Positions 1-10,461 of a DNA stretch of 64,000 nucleotides are shown here, in pieces; the stretch's first letter is position 1; the number at the start of each line of letters is the position of its first letter. A program made the translations under genes and the position numbers. The notes below the pieces were generated by a model that was not told the DNA's origin, did not search any database, and was given only the letters and a program-made list of their open reading frames with translations. The stretch is from assembly GCA_030549495.1 (NCBI GenBank), contig JAUIRK010001002.1:1-64000 (forward strand). Reading direction: 5' to 3'. Source of the stretch: Nectonema munidae (Eukaryota; Nematomorpha; Nectonematoida; Nectonematidae).

Positions 1-1085
1 TTTAGTGTATGTATTTCATTCGAATTCAAAACAAACTGAAACATATATTACATATTAATATATCACATATATATGAGTGATATTTAAGGATGAAGTTAAA
101 TAATAAAAGTAAATTAATTTTTCTTAAATTCATTCCAATTTTGCAAAGATAGCTTAGTATTATAGTGTATCAATAGAATAGAATGGTTGTAAAGTAGCTG
201 ACTTTTGACTCAATGATAGCATAAACATTCTTATGTGTTGTGTGTATAAGTGAATATGAAGATTTGTGTTTTTATAGTAAATATTTTCTGGGCGGAGTAG
301 AGATGAAATTGATATTGCTCATGAATCATCTTTCACAAGTTTTTTGTTAAAGTTGTCTATTTTGAAAAGCACTGTGTTATAAATTGTGTTGCTTTTCTTC
401 GATCGATGATCAAACATTATTGTATATTTAAATTTTTAATACAAAAGAAGAGGAGAAAATAATTCTATAGATTAAAAGATTTCATTTAATTTGATGAGTT
501 TCTATTCTCAATCAATAGGGAAGCACATGTCTACTAACTTATTTTGAACTCTTCCAAGTCTAAAACTATTATATTTACCATCACATCTAATATCAATACG
601 CTTTATTTAACTTAAGCAGCAAAAATTTTCAATGATTTTTATATGTACAATAAATGATATGTTAGATCAGTGTTTCTCAACGTGTACCATGTGGACCACT
701 AAGGGGTTCACGTCCACAATATTTTTAGAATTGTCCATATTACAATATTTCAAATTTGAAGTTTATAAAAATTTTCAAAAAGATCATAATTCAATGGTTA
801 AAAAATTATTTTGTTGAGTAAATCTTATGAAATTGAATTAATGAAATATTATGGCAAAAAGCACAGTTATATGTAGTTTCTCTCCAATATTTTTGAATCA
901 GATTTGATACTAAAATAATTAAAATATAATTTATTTTAATTATTAATTTTAAAGCGTTTTGTCGTGTTCTTTATCTGAATTTCCAAAATCGAAGGAGCGT
1001 TAATTTGTGTTGTTGGCCTCCACTGGCAGATATCTTGTTATCACCATACCAGTGGCAACCGGCCGCTTTGCTTGGGACCAGGAGA
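1..1085. other. AT-rich DNA without a supported gene
   Basis: No frame here shows a recognisable protein domain. The short frames near 632-817 and 1005-1316 are low-complexity and match no family I know. I see no tRNA fold and no terminal repeats. Confidence 0.5.
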
Positions 1086-1136
1086 AGTGTGCGTGTGTGT
1101 GTGTTTGCATATATTTATATTGTATATATATCTATA
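1086..1136. repeat. GT-rich then TA-rich microsatellite
   Basis: A (GT)n run near 1088-1103 passes through a short spacer into a TATA/TCTA run to about 1136. It is simple sequence that happens to be open in two frames. Confidence 0.7.
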
Positions 1137-1344
1137 TATTGTGGAACCTCTCTAAATGGTCACCTCCCTGCAGCAGACCCTTCCTTAAAACGGTCAGCTT
1201 CATACAGTCTAAAAAATAAGATGTTGGTAGGACAAAATCTCCGCTCGACAAAATCCACCGAAAGACATAATCTCTTATGGAATTTTTCAATTTATTATGT
1301 ATTAATTAGTGTATAACTTGTAAACATATTTCGATACTTTTTTG

Positions 1345-1510
1345 ATGCCACGGGGTATGATGTAGTTAATCCTCTTACATTAACTGTACCCTAATGTTCG
1401 CTTTCCCTCACAACGTCTTATCAACGATGTGTAGGGCTTGTCACAGATTTACAATATTTTTTTGCTGCAACAGGAAAAGATGTAGTTAATCCTACATTTT
1501 CTATACCCTA
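1345..1510. repeat. Two-copy direct repeat of about 120 bp
   Basis: The words GATGTAGTTAATCCT and TACCCTAAT occur in the same order at about 1360-1395 and 1480-1512. The copies are diverged. No function is apparent. Confidence 0.45.
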
Positions 1511-1654
1511 ATATCCACACACTTAATTTTTTGCTTCAATTTAGTATTTGTTTATAAGTTTATAGTTTCAGGGAATTAAACTAATTATGAAGTATAATCT
1601 CATATAAGAAAAAGAAAAATAGTGCAGAAACAAAATAAAACAAATAGATATTTT

Positions 1655-2950
1655 ACATCTGTTTTAATCAGCATGGATTTATATGCAAGAAATCAACAAT
1701 TACAAATTTAGTGGAATTTCACAATGATGCTAGTCATTTCCTTGAATACAAAAAAAAACATTCCATGTAATTTACTTAGATTTTAAAAAAGCTTTTGACA
1801 GTGTTTCCCATTCTAAGCTTATACTTAAGTTGAAATCAATTGGTATTCATGGTTCTCTAATAAAATGGCTTACTGATTTCATTTGTCACCAAAAGCAAAA
1901 AGTTTGTTTTAATGGAGTTTTGTCCAATGAAAAAGACTTATAAAGTGGTATTCAACGAGGTTCCGTACTTGGACCTATCCTCTTTAACAGTTTTCTTGAC
2001 ATATTAAATTTATTTCAATAAAATATCAAACTTTTTGCTGATGATATAAAGGTATATAATACTTGCATTTATACTTTGCAAAATGATCTTGCCAGAATCA
2101 GTAAATGGGCTACAAAATGGAGCTTACTTTTTAATTATGAAAAATGTTACCATATGGTAATGGGGAAAACACAAAACATTGATTACTTTTTTGGTGAGCA
2201 TAAAGTTTGTAAAGTGCAAAAACCAAGAGATTCGGGAATTATTATTGATAACAAAATGAAATTTCATGAAAACACAGCTCATGTAATTTGTAGAGCATTT
2301 ACCACAATTAACTTGATTAAAGAATGTTTATCCAAGCTTGATAAGAAAAATGCTTCTCTTCTCTTCAAAACCATGATACGACCAATATTGAAATATGGTA
2401 ATATAATTGCTGGCCCTTACATCAAGCTTGAATTGAGGAAACTTGAGAGAATTCAAAGAAAGTTCACTAAAAAAGTAGTTGGTGTCTAAGGTATGTCATA
2501 CACAGACAGAATAAAAGAATTCAATCTTCCATCTCTTTTTTATAGAATTAAAAGACAAAAAATGATAACTATTTATAATATACTGAAGAAAAATATTGAC
2601 ATACAAAGAAAAGTTTTACCTCCAATGGCATCACGTATTTCTCGATGTAATTCCTTAAAACTTCAAGTAGACTCTCATTATGATACTTTTAGAAAAACTT
2701 ATTTCACTAAGTCTTCAATTAAAGATTGAAACAATCTACCTCAAAATATTGTGGATGCACCAACATTAAATATATTTAAAAATAGATTAGACTTCAATTG
2801 GAGTCATCTCAAGTTTTTACACTTGTTATATTTCGTCTTATGAAAACTCAAATATCTCATTATATGAAGTTATTATTTTTAGATGCAATTTTCATAGGTT
2901 TGAACAACCTTCTTTTTGCCTAATTAAATATGTTATGTTATGTTATATAC
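1655..2950 (+). mobile_element. CR1/L2-like LINE, reverse transcriptase 3' half
   Basis: Conceptual frames contain the ordered blocks of a non-LTR reverse transcriptase: HGF near 1670, YLDFKKAFDSVSH at about 1765-1810, GIQRGSVLGPILFNSFLD at about 1951-2005, FADDIKVY at about 2033-2056, then the thumb with LERIQRKFTKKVVG (about 2440-2487) and YTDRIKEFNLPSL. The carboxyl end has the NIFKNRLDFNW block typical of CR1/L2-type elements. The frame is broken several times (near 1765, 1940, 2019, 2489 and 2729), so it is dead. The 5' part (endonuclease, ORF1) is missing, as expected for 5' truncation. The copy ends in a short TATGT repeat at about 2928-2946, a usual tail for this group. The clade assignment is by eye. 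Confidence 0.8.
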
Positions 2951-3084
2951 ATGTGATATAATGCACGTTTTATATGTAAATTATTGGATGTAAGTAAAAA
3001 GCAATGCAATTCATAATTGTATGCTATAAAAAGGTAAAAATTTTAATCCTACAATTCATAAATGGGTTTTATAGTTATTAGATA

Positions 3085-4887
3085 AAAATAAAGTATGCTC
3101 TTTGCATATGAACTTCCCACATACACTGCATTCACGCCGCAACTCCTACAAACCAGTTTCCAAAAAGACAGCATGCTCCTTTTTGGAACCGTATTTTAAA
3201 CAACAATTACGCAAATCCTTAAAAAATCTAAGAAAAACCAACTCTCACAGTAACATTCAACATTACTTCTTCCTTAAAACTCAATATCAAACAGAAATTA
3301 AAAAAGCTAAAAAAACAAGCCTGGAAACATTTTTGTAATCAAACTCCAACAAACCGATGGTCAATCATCAACAAACTTATACACAAAAAAACATACAGCA
3401 TAACTCTCTAATCTTCTTTCAAATAATCAAGGTTCAATATTTATCAGCCACCCTTCACTTAACACTCTATTTCCCGCGGACACTAATGTAACCGACAATA
3501 TTACCCATACACTTATTAGAATGGAAACAAAAACATACCTACTAAATAACTACATTAACTCACACCCAGAAATTACAATCAAAGAGCTAAACAAAACCAA
3601 TGATTCCATGAAAACCAAATCTTCTAGTAGCCTTGACTTCATCTCAATTAAACACGTGAAGAAAGCCTACCACATACTACACCCTCATCTCCTCAACATA
3701 TTTAACGCCTGCCTCAGACTAAGCTATTCCCCAAATATTTGGAAAATATGTAAACTAGTGCTAATCCCCAAACCAAATCGAAACCACCATTCAATCAAAA
3801 ACTGGGGACAAATTTCTCTATTACCAACCCTAGGCAAAATCCTTGAAAAAATTCTACGAAAACGCATGATCCACTACATCCTCAAAAATAACCTAATACA
3901 CCCAAATCAATTCGCATATTTACCAAATAAAAGCACTGAATTGGCCCTATCTCGCCTAACACTTTACCTAGAAAAAACACTAAATAACCAAAATATCGCA
4001 ACAACCACATTTCTTGATATCGAAAATGCTTTCAACGCAGCATGGCACCCTGCAATCATCAACAACCTCATCGACAAAAAATACCCTGCATACATATTCA
4101 AATTCATAAACAACTACCTTCAAAAGCGCATTTTCATCCTACTACATAACAACAATACATACATTCAGAAACTAACTCTCTCCACTCCGCAAGGGGTAGC
4201 CTATCAGATATCCTATGGCTAACCCTCATCAACCCCATTCTTAATTTTATCAACTCAAAATCAGACTTTGCCCAATGATACTCTGATGACATCCTATTCA
4301 CCTTCACAAACACACTACAACTAAACAACATCAATCGCACTGCGAATCTAATCACACAAATACAAACAATGGCCACCAACTACAAAGTCTCCTTCAATTC
4401 AAACAAACTAAAACTTATACACTTCACACGAAAAAGAATAACTCCGCTTCCACTGAAACTAAACACATCAACATCACTCACTCCTGAATCACACATAAAA
4501 TATCTAGGCGTCACATTTCAATCTAATCTAAAATTTTCACTCCACCTCAAAAACATATACACAAAACTCTCACCAACTCTATTCTCTCTAAGAAAAGCTA
4601 TCTCATATAAGTGGGGTCTTCATCCAAAAATCTCAAAGTACATCTACAAATCTATAAACTTCCAGTCATACAATATGGCTCACTTGCTTGGGGAAGCTCA
4701 CTCAAATTCCAGAACTCACTAACCCATCTCAACAAAATACACCGCCTATGCTTACTCACAATAACAAACGCATTTCACACTACTTCTATAGCAAAACTTG
4801 AACTTCTTACACATACTCTACCCTTACACCTAAACCTTAAGAAAAACATAATTAAAAAATATCTTACTACTTTCCACTCTACACCAG
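3085..4887 (+). mobile_element. LINE family Y copy 1, 5' portion (reverse transcriptase)
   Basis: C-rich, coding-like plus-strand sequence encodes an R1/Tad-like non-LTR reverse transcriptase. Visible blocks are WKICKLVLIPKPN (about 3740-3775), LPTLGKILEKILRKR (about 3820-3865), NQFAYLPNKSTE, FLDIENAFNAAWH (about 4012-4050), STPQG (about 4180) and the catalytic box YSDDILF at about 4278-4300. The thumb continues through KYLGVTFQSNLKFS (about 4498-4540) and SYKWGL. Several frame breaks and stops separate the pieces (for example near 4200, 4277 and 4700). The element continues after an 8-bp duplication at 10462, so copy A of the hAT-type family has been inserted into it. YSDD in place of the commoner YADD recurs in the other well-preserved copy. 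Confidence 0.85.
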
Positions 4888-5007
4888 CTCCACATCAGGG
4901 GCGCACATCCTCAAAATTATTGGGGGCGAAATTTTTTTGTTGCAATTTTCAAAATTAGTGGTCTGGAAATACCACGGGAGACCAAATATTCAAGCAATCC
5001 TTTAAAA

Positions 5008-5882
5008 GGTCCTCAGACATTTCGCCCCATTCTTTTTATAAGACAATTCGCCCCATTATTTTCATAAGACAGTTCGTCCCATGGACAATTCGCCCCATTA
5101 TTTTCATAGGACAATTGGCCCCATTATTTTCATAAGACCGTTCGTCCCAAGGACAATTCGCCCCATTATTTTCATAAGACATTTTGTCTCATGGACAATT
5201 CGCCCCATTATTTTCATAAGACATTTTGTCTCATGGACAATTCGCCTAACTATTTTCATAAAACAATTTGCCCCATTATTTTCATAAAATAATTCACCTC
5301 ATAATTTTCATAAGACGATTTGCCTCATGCTCAATTTGCCCCATTATTTTTATAAGAGAATGCGCTCTATTATTTTTATAAAACTTCCAGTCCTATTTTT
5401 ATAAGACAATTCTTTCCATTAAAAATTTGCTCTATTTTTATAATACAATTCTTGCCATAGACCATTTACTCTATTTATGCAGATCAATTAGCACTATTGT
5501 TTTATAATACCGTTTTTTCAATTTTTTTGACTCTTACGCTTTTTTCATAAGACTATTTTTCGTAAAACGGTTTGGCATATAAACGTTTTGCCTAATATCA
5601 CAACTCATCTCAATAAAAATAGCTATATTTTAATTTTATTTAGTTTTTTGAAGAATTGTTTTTTGAAAGGCAGTTATTTTATAAATGAAACAAATATTTA
5701 AAATTTTTAAACAAAATAAAAATTAATATCTTGTAATTGTAACATCATTGTAATTATCTTTTTCTTCAATTTCATCATCAATAATACAAAGATGGATGAT
5801 ACAAATAGCCTATGAGACAATTTGTCCATGGGGCGAATCATCTATGGGGCGAACTGTCTATGTGACAAAATGTCTGTTGACT
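5008..5882. mobile_element. M foldback element, copy M1 in A
   Basis: The left end GGTCCTCAGACATTTCGCCC is matched in inverted form at the right end (TGTCTGTTGACT). Flanks CTTTAAAA and GATTAAAA look like a decayed 8-bp duplication; the equivalent duplication in copy B is exact. The left arm is a tandem array and the right arm holds short inverted versions of the same words. No protein is encoded. Confidence 0.8.
5024..5300. repeat. 42-bp minisatellite in M1
   Basis: Units of the type ATTCGCCCCATTATTTTCAT followed by AAGACATTTTGTCTCATGGACA repeat with half-unit variants. The full unit is 42 bp, so a plus-strand frame stays open and spells a 14-residue repeat (RPIIFIRHFVSWTI). This is best read as a by-product of the period, not as a gene. 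Confidence 0.8.
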
Positions 5883-6524
5883 GATTAAAATAGAGTGTAT
5901 TCAGCGCATACCTAAAGTCCTAAATTTATATGACTACTTTATATTTTTTTTTACAAAATTTGTGTATTTAAATACTATACTTAGAACGAAAATATTTTAA
6001 TTAAGTTTGCAGAATATACACTAGTTTAAAAAAACCAAAATTGTTAGGGGGTGGAATAGGCTTTTCATTTGAAAAATGAAGTAGTCTACCAGGCACATTA
6101 CAGGAATTGATGAAAGGATATTTGATTCATAGAGAAAACAAATAACTGAAGGTTAGATAGTTTTATGAGTGAATGTAGTCTAAAGGCAAAGAGTCTACTA
6201 GACACCCTGCGATGTTTATATGAAAAAATGTGATTGATTCAGGGGCAAGTGTATCAAATGAAATTATAATTGTGCAAAGAAAAAATTAAGATCGTATTAT
6301 TTCATTTTACTCAGCATCATTCAAAAATAGTTTAAAAGCTAAATTGATACAAGCCACAAAAAGTAAAATAACTTTTAACATTTTGCAATGATTTACCTTT
6401 TATAATAAATTTTAAGGAAAAAAAGTTTATCAGAAAAAGTTATAGAGCTTCAACAGAAACTAAAAAATTTTAGGGTAGAACTTAAGTTTTTGGAAACTAA
6501 TTTGACGTACCCCCCTACAGCATA

Positions 6525-6665
6525 CTCTATGGGTGGTATGGCAGGTTGGTTGAGATGATGGACTTAGCACGGAAGCCTCTGGATTCGATTCCTCATCGAT
6601 ACGAATTTGTTCATAGTTTGACATAAGCGGTACATCAGTGCCTTGTCAACAAAAATACACCTGCT
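6525..6665 (+). mobile_element. tRNA-derived SINE-like segment in copy A
   Basis: A box A-like stretch (GGTTGGTTGAGATGATGG, about 6544-6561) is followed about 30 bp later by a box B, GGATTCGATTCC (6581-6592), as in a tRNA-derived SINE head. The same segment sits at the same internal position in copies B (about 46640-46790) and C (about 37368-37512), so it joined the family before those copies spread. Confidence 0.6.
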
Positions 6666-6912
6666 GTCTGTACCTTACTTTTTACTTAAAATTGAAAAAT
6701 TTGCTACATAATTAACATAAGAGAGAAAGGAGACAAAATAAACTAATAAAGCAATTTTCACTATTTTAAAATGGGACCGTCTGTTCTCAGAATAATTTCA
6801 AAATAATAGGAGGCATAAAGATTTAGAGTTTATTTGATATTTTCAAATTTTTATAAACAGCAAAAGCCAACATTAGCTAGCCCTTTTAATTAAAAAAATT
6901 ATTTAATCTAAC

Positions 6913-7228
6913 GGTCGATAGACATTTCGCCCCAAAAACAATTTCCCCCTGGACAAATTGTCTTATAGGCTATTTGTTTCATCCATCTTTGTTTATTAAA
7001 TGTGTAAAATTATTAAAAAATTTTATATTCTTGTTTATTTTATCTCTATTATTATTAAATTATTTCAAATTAATCATTTTATCTCTTAATTTTTTAGAAT
7101 TGTCCATGAGACAAAATATCTTATGAAAATAACGGGGCGAATTGTCCATGAAACAAAATGTCTTATGAAAATAATGGGGCGAATTGTCCATGGGACGAAC
7201 TGTCTTATGAAAATAATGGAGCGAATTG
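6913..7228. mobile_element. M foldback element, copy M2 (truncated by LINE)
   Basis: It begins with GGTCGATAGACATTTCGCCC, the right-end sequence of M, so M2 is reversed relative to M1. It contains short inverted words (GGGGCGAATTGTCCATG and variants) and stops where LINE sequence begins. The preceding 8 bp, AATCTAAC, match the flank after the surviving M2 end in copy B (AAACTAAC), and copy C has the unoccupied site. Confidence 0.75.
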
Positions 7229-7402
7229 TAATTCTCGCGCTTCCTTGCTATTTGATCTATCCTCTCATTTATCTGCTGCGCCGAATATCTTATATTAGCT
7301 TTTCTTGAAATCAAGTTCTTTTTAATTATATATATATTTACTTTTTTTCATTATTTATTTTTATTATATTATAAAATTTTTTGTATTTAGTGTTAGTTCC
7401 TA
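7229..7402 (+). other. Probable 5' untranslated leader of the inserted LINE
   Basis: This stretch lies between the broken M2 element and the LINE ORF1 start. It is absent from copies B and C, so it belongs to the LINE insertion. It has no open frame of note. Confidence 0.45.
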
Positions 7403-8473
7403 ATGGAACATATTGATAAATTAAAAGATCTTTTGGGTAAAATTGAAACTCTTTCTAAAAAAGAAATAAAGTCTAGTCTTTCTCAAATTATTTCCGAATT
7501 TAATGAAAAAGATTCATTGAATTCCAAACTTTGTGATATAGACAACAATGTAAAAACTGTTTTAAATAGTTTGGACTCAATTAAAACCTTCACCTTTCCT
7601 AATACTGAAAAAAGCTTAGATAAATGTTCTATTTTTGATAACAAATTTTCTAATGTCAAATCCAATAAAACTTATTCTGACGCTGTGAAAAAATCCAATT
7701 TTCTTAAAGTTAAATTCGATAAACACGAAGATTGTCTTGAGTTTAAGAAGTTTTCCGATACCGCTTTATCTAAAGTTAAAGTAAAAAATTTGAAAACTAC
7801 CAAAAATGCTTTGATGTTTACATTTCCTAATTCTACTTCGTTAGAAAACGCTAATGAACATTTTGAAAACAAAATAAAAGATGATAAAACTGTGCGTATA
7901 ACTCGAAATCCTATTTTTAATCCAAAAATTATGATAAACAATCTTAATAGTGATCTGAAAGATGACGAAATTTTAAGTTTAATATATGACAAAAATGAAT
8001 ACATCAAGAAATCTATAGATACTGGAAAGCTTTTTAAAATTCTTTTCTCAAAAATTAATGCTAAAACTAATATAAAATTTATGGTTTTAACGGTTGACCC
8101 TGAAATTAGGTCTTTAATTAAATGTAATAGTGATAATTTGTTCATTGGGTATAAATGTCATCATGTTATAGACTTTTTTTCTTTCAAACAATGTAATATT
8201 TGTTGTAAATATGGTCATAACTCCACATCTTGTAAATCTTCCAATTCACCAACGTGTAAGTTTTGCTCTGGTTCTCATCTATCAAGTGTGTGCCCTGATA
8301 TGTCTAATAAAGACATGTACAAATGTACCAACTGTATCCTTAAAAAAATCAGCTGTTTTAATCATAATTCTTTTGATGCTATATGCCCCATTCGAAAAAG
8401 TCAATATAATTTTGTTAAAAATAATACAAATTATAGTTATAATGATTATACATCGAATGCCAATAATGAATAA
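7403..8473 (+). CDS. LINE ORF1, gag-like RNA-binding protein
   Basis: This 356-residue frame is intact. The first half is lysine-rich and helical-looking. The carboxyl third has zinc-knuckle type motifs: CNICCKYGHNSTSC at about residues 264-277, then CKFCSGSHLSSVC, then a further Cys/His cluster (CTNC...CFNH). In Jockey-type LINEs such ORF1 proteins bind the element RNA and help carry it to the nucleus. The ATG at 7403 follows an AT-rich leader. The stop overlaps the ORF2 start in the string ATGAATAA, so ORF2 could be translated by termination-reinitiation as proposed for some LINEs. The frame is undamaged, which suggests a fairly recent insertion even though the same element lacks a reverse transcriptase. 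Confidence 0.85.
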   Translation: MEHIDKLKDLLGKIETLSKKEIKSSLSQIISEFNEKDSLNSKLCDIDNNVKTVLNSLDSIKTFTFPNTEKSLDKCSIFDNKFSNVKSNKTYSDAVKKSNFLKVKFDKHEDCLEFKKFSDTALSKVKVKNLKTTKNALMFTFPNSTSLENANEHFENKIKDDKTVRITRNPIFNPKIMINNLNSDLKDDEILSLIYDKNEYIKKSIDTGKLFKILFSKINAKTNIKFMVLTVDPEIRSLIKCNSDNLFIGYKCHHVIDFFSFKQCNICCKYGHNSTSCKSSNSPTCKFCSGSHLSSVCPDMSNKDMYKCTNCILKKISCFNHNSFDAICPIRKSQYNFVKNNTNYSYNDYTSNANNE

Positions 8474-9818
8474 TTTTTTTGCCAATTGCTCGGTTTTTTC
8501 CAACATTGATTTTAACTTTTTTACTATTGATAGCCTTAAAAATTTCTTATATTCTCATAAAAATGGAGCGTCTTCATGTGATCTTTCAGTCTTCCATCTT
8601 AATTGTCGTAGCTTGGACAAAAATTATGATGATATTAAATTATTGATTGATGAAATAGGTTCTTCTAAAATTGACATATTTGCCCTTACAGAAATATGGA
8701 AACCTAGATGTAACAATGATATAGATGGATATAACTTTATTTGTTCTGAGCGTAAGCAAGGTAGAGATGGTGGGTTAGGTCTTTACGTTGATAATATGTA
8801 TGCATTCAATCTAGTTTGTAATAATCTTACTTTCACTTCTTTTGAAGTCATGATTGTTGATGTTTCAAATTTTAGAATTATTATAATCTACAGACCTCCT
8901 TGTCTGGACTGCAAGCTATTTTTATTAGAATTAGAAACATTATTTTTAAACACCGATGCTAAGAAAAATACTTTCATTTTAGGAGACTTTAATTTAGATT
9001 TGAACAAGTTTGATATTTGCAGAAATGTTTCTAATTTTTACAATTTAATGTATGAAAAAAGTTTTTATCCCTGCATTTTAGGTCCAACTCGTTTTGGTAA
9101 ATCAACTTCAAGCTGCATTGATAATATTTTTTCTAATTTTAGTTGTGCTGGTAGTATTTCAGGTAACATAGCTTTGGATATCTCTGACCATCTTCCCAAT
9201 TTTATTGTATGCAAAAATTACTTTAAAAATGTCAATCACTTTAATTTAAATGATGAATACTGCAGAATATATAACAACAAAAATTTTAAGAATTTTTATT
9301 CAAACTTGTATATAGAAGATTGGCTCATTGACATTAATAAAGGTGCAAATGAGTATTATGATGAAATGATAAAAAAAATTACTAAAATAATTGATATAAG
9401 CTTTCCTTTGGTAAAAAGAACCTATCCATCCCATAAAGTAAATACGTGGTATACGAGTGAACTTAATAGTATTAAGAAAGTCAAAGATATGCTGTTTCAT
9501 AAATTCTTGAAAAACAGAACCCTTGAAACGTGGAATTTATACAAGTCAATTAGAAGTAAATATAATAAAAAAGTAAGGTTTTTAAAAAATGAGTTTTACC
9601 GTACAAAGTTTTCAATTTTACGGAATAATGTAAAGGATTCATGGAAAGTTATAAACAATTTACTTGGGCGTAAACGTAATATGCTAATCCCATTGAAGCC
9701 AAACGATTTTAATAATTTTTTCTCTTCTTTTTCCTATCAATCTAATTGTCATCATTTTCCCAGCTTTAATAACAAAGCAAAATTTAAAAACAAAAAATGT
9801 GAGCAACATTTTGTATAA
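8466..9818 (+). CDS. LINE ORF2, AP-endonuclease domain only (reverse transcriptase lost)
   Basis: The natural start is the ATG at 8466, overlapping the ORF1 stop by 8 bases. The amino half is a clear apurinic-type endonuclease: HLNCRSL near residue 45, ALTEIW near 75, GLGLYV, IIYRPPC, LGDFNLDL near residue 172, a DNIFSN block and SDHLP near residue 240. A linker with FLKNEFYRTKFS follows. The protein would then enter the reverse transcriptase, but LINE sequence stops at about 9778 and the last ~13 codons come from the surrounding hAT-type element (shared with copy B at about 47385-47420). The element is therefore 3'-truncated, the opposite of normal 5' truncation. A later deletion that also removed hAT-type sequence explains it best. 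It cannot retrotranspose in cis. Confidence 0.85.
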   Translation: MNNFFANCSVFSNIDFNFFTIDSLKNFLYSHKNGASSCDLSVFHLNCRSLDKNYDDIKLLIDEIGSSKIDIFALTEIWKPRCNNDIDGYNFICSERKQGRDGGLGLYVDNMYAFNLVCNNLTFTSFEVMIVDVSNFRIIIIYRPPCLDCKLFLLELETLFLNTDAKKNTFILGDFNLDLNKFDICRNVSNFYNLMYEKSFYPCILGPTRFGKSTSSCIDNIFSNFSCAGSISGNIALDISDHLPNFIVCKNYFKNVNHFNLNDEYCRIYNNKNFKNFYSNLYIEDWLIDINKGANEYYDEMIKKITKIIDISFPLVKRTYPSHKVNTWYTSELNSIKKVKDMLFHKFLKNRTLETWNLYKSIRSKYNKKVRFLKNEFYRTKFSILRNNVKDSWKVINNLLGRKRNMLIPLKPNDFNNFFSSFSYQSNCHHFPSFNNKAKFKNKKCEQHFV

Positions 9819-10361
9819 TTTCTTGATCCTTTCATTGGAGAAATTTTCAAAAACTGATATCGCATAAGTTGCATGGGGCACCATGCGGTACATAGGAGTG
9901 TGGGCACGGCCCCTCATGCCCCAGCATAGCTACGTCACTGGAGAGAAGAGAACTGAATGAGATAGAAAGGCTTAACAAGAGAAGAGGGCTTGAATGAAAG
10001 AGGAGAGCTTGAGTGAATGATTGATTTTTAGCAGAGAAAGCGGAAGAGAAAAACAGAGGAGACAGAAAGAGAATCACTACAGAAGATGAAGAAATCTAGT
10101 GGATCATCAACATGTGTTTGCCCAAAAATACTATAAAGAGGAGAGACTGTGATAAACATTGCTGACTTATTGTGTGCATATTGAAGCAATGAATTATTAT
10201 TATATAAATCTCACGCATCGTCTGTAATATATGTTCGATAGGAATTTCAGAGCAGCTTGGCATGTGATGTTTGATTGATTCAAAAGTCTCCATTCTTCAT
10301 ACATAGATATCATGATCATCATACATGTTTTATAAACAAGCAGCAACTCTTACTTATAGAA

Positions 10362-10453
10362 AATTATTGGGGGGCGAAGGTCATTTTCGCCCCCCTGAAA
10401 ACACATTAGGGGGCGGGGGGGAGGGAGCGGTCGCCCCCGGATGTGCGCCCCTG
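10362..10453. repeat. G/C-rich hairpin and G-run at the right end of copy A
   Basis: GGGGGGCGAA at 10369-10378 pairs perfectly with TTCGCCCCCC at 10386-10395. A G-run of G5-C-G7-A-G3 follows at 10409-10424, a possible four-stranded structure. The 15-bp terminal repeat ends at 10453. Copy B lacks most of this block. Confidence 0.75.
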
Positions 10454-10461
10454 CTCCACAT

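Larger units (their letters stand above)
4896..10453. mobile_element. hAT-type non-autonomous element, copy A (composite)
   Basis: The ends are perfect 15-bp inverted repeats, CAGGGGCGCACATCC and GGATGTGCGCCCCTG, flanked by the 8-bp direct repeat CTCCACAT (4888-4895 and 10454-10461). An 8-bp duplication and CAGGGG ends fit hAT elements. The family's own sequence aligns with copy B (44870-48002) and partly with copies C and D. No transposase belonging to the family is seen. Its length comes from later insertions: M1, M2 and a LINE. The insertion splits a LINE of family Y, which resumes in register with the duplication. A direct subterminal repeat (AAATTATTGGGGGGCGAA type) lies just inside both ends. 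Confidence 0.93.

Noticed and set aside
1005-1316. Two overlapping open frames
   Set aside because: They cross a GT/TA microsatellite and have no domain.
5081-5287. Open frame with repeating RPIIFIRHFVSW peptide (also at 40672-40869 and 45046-45231)
   Set aside because: It is the translation of a 42-bp minisatellite in M elements. The frame stays open because the period is divisible by three.
6541-6605. Possible tRNA gene
   Set aside because: Boxes A and B are present but the acceptor stem does not pair, and the same sequence recurs inside three transposon copies, so it is a SINE-like segment.
7672-8145. Long minus-strand frame opposite LINE ORF1
   Set aside because: Shadow of an intact sense ORF with zinc knuckles.
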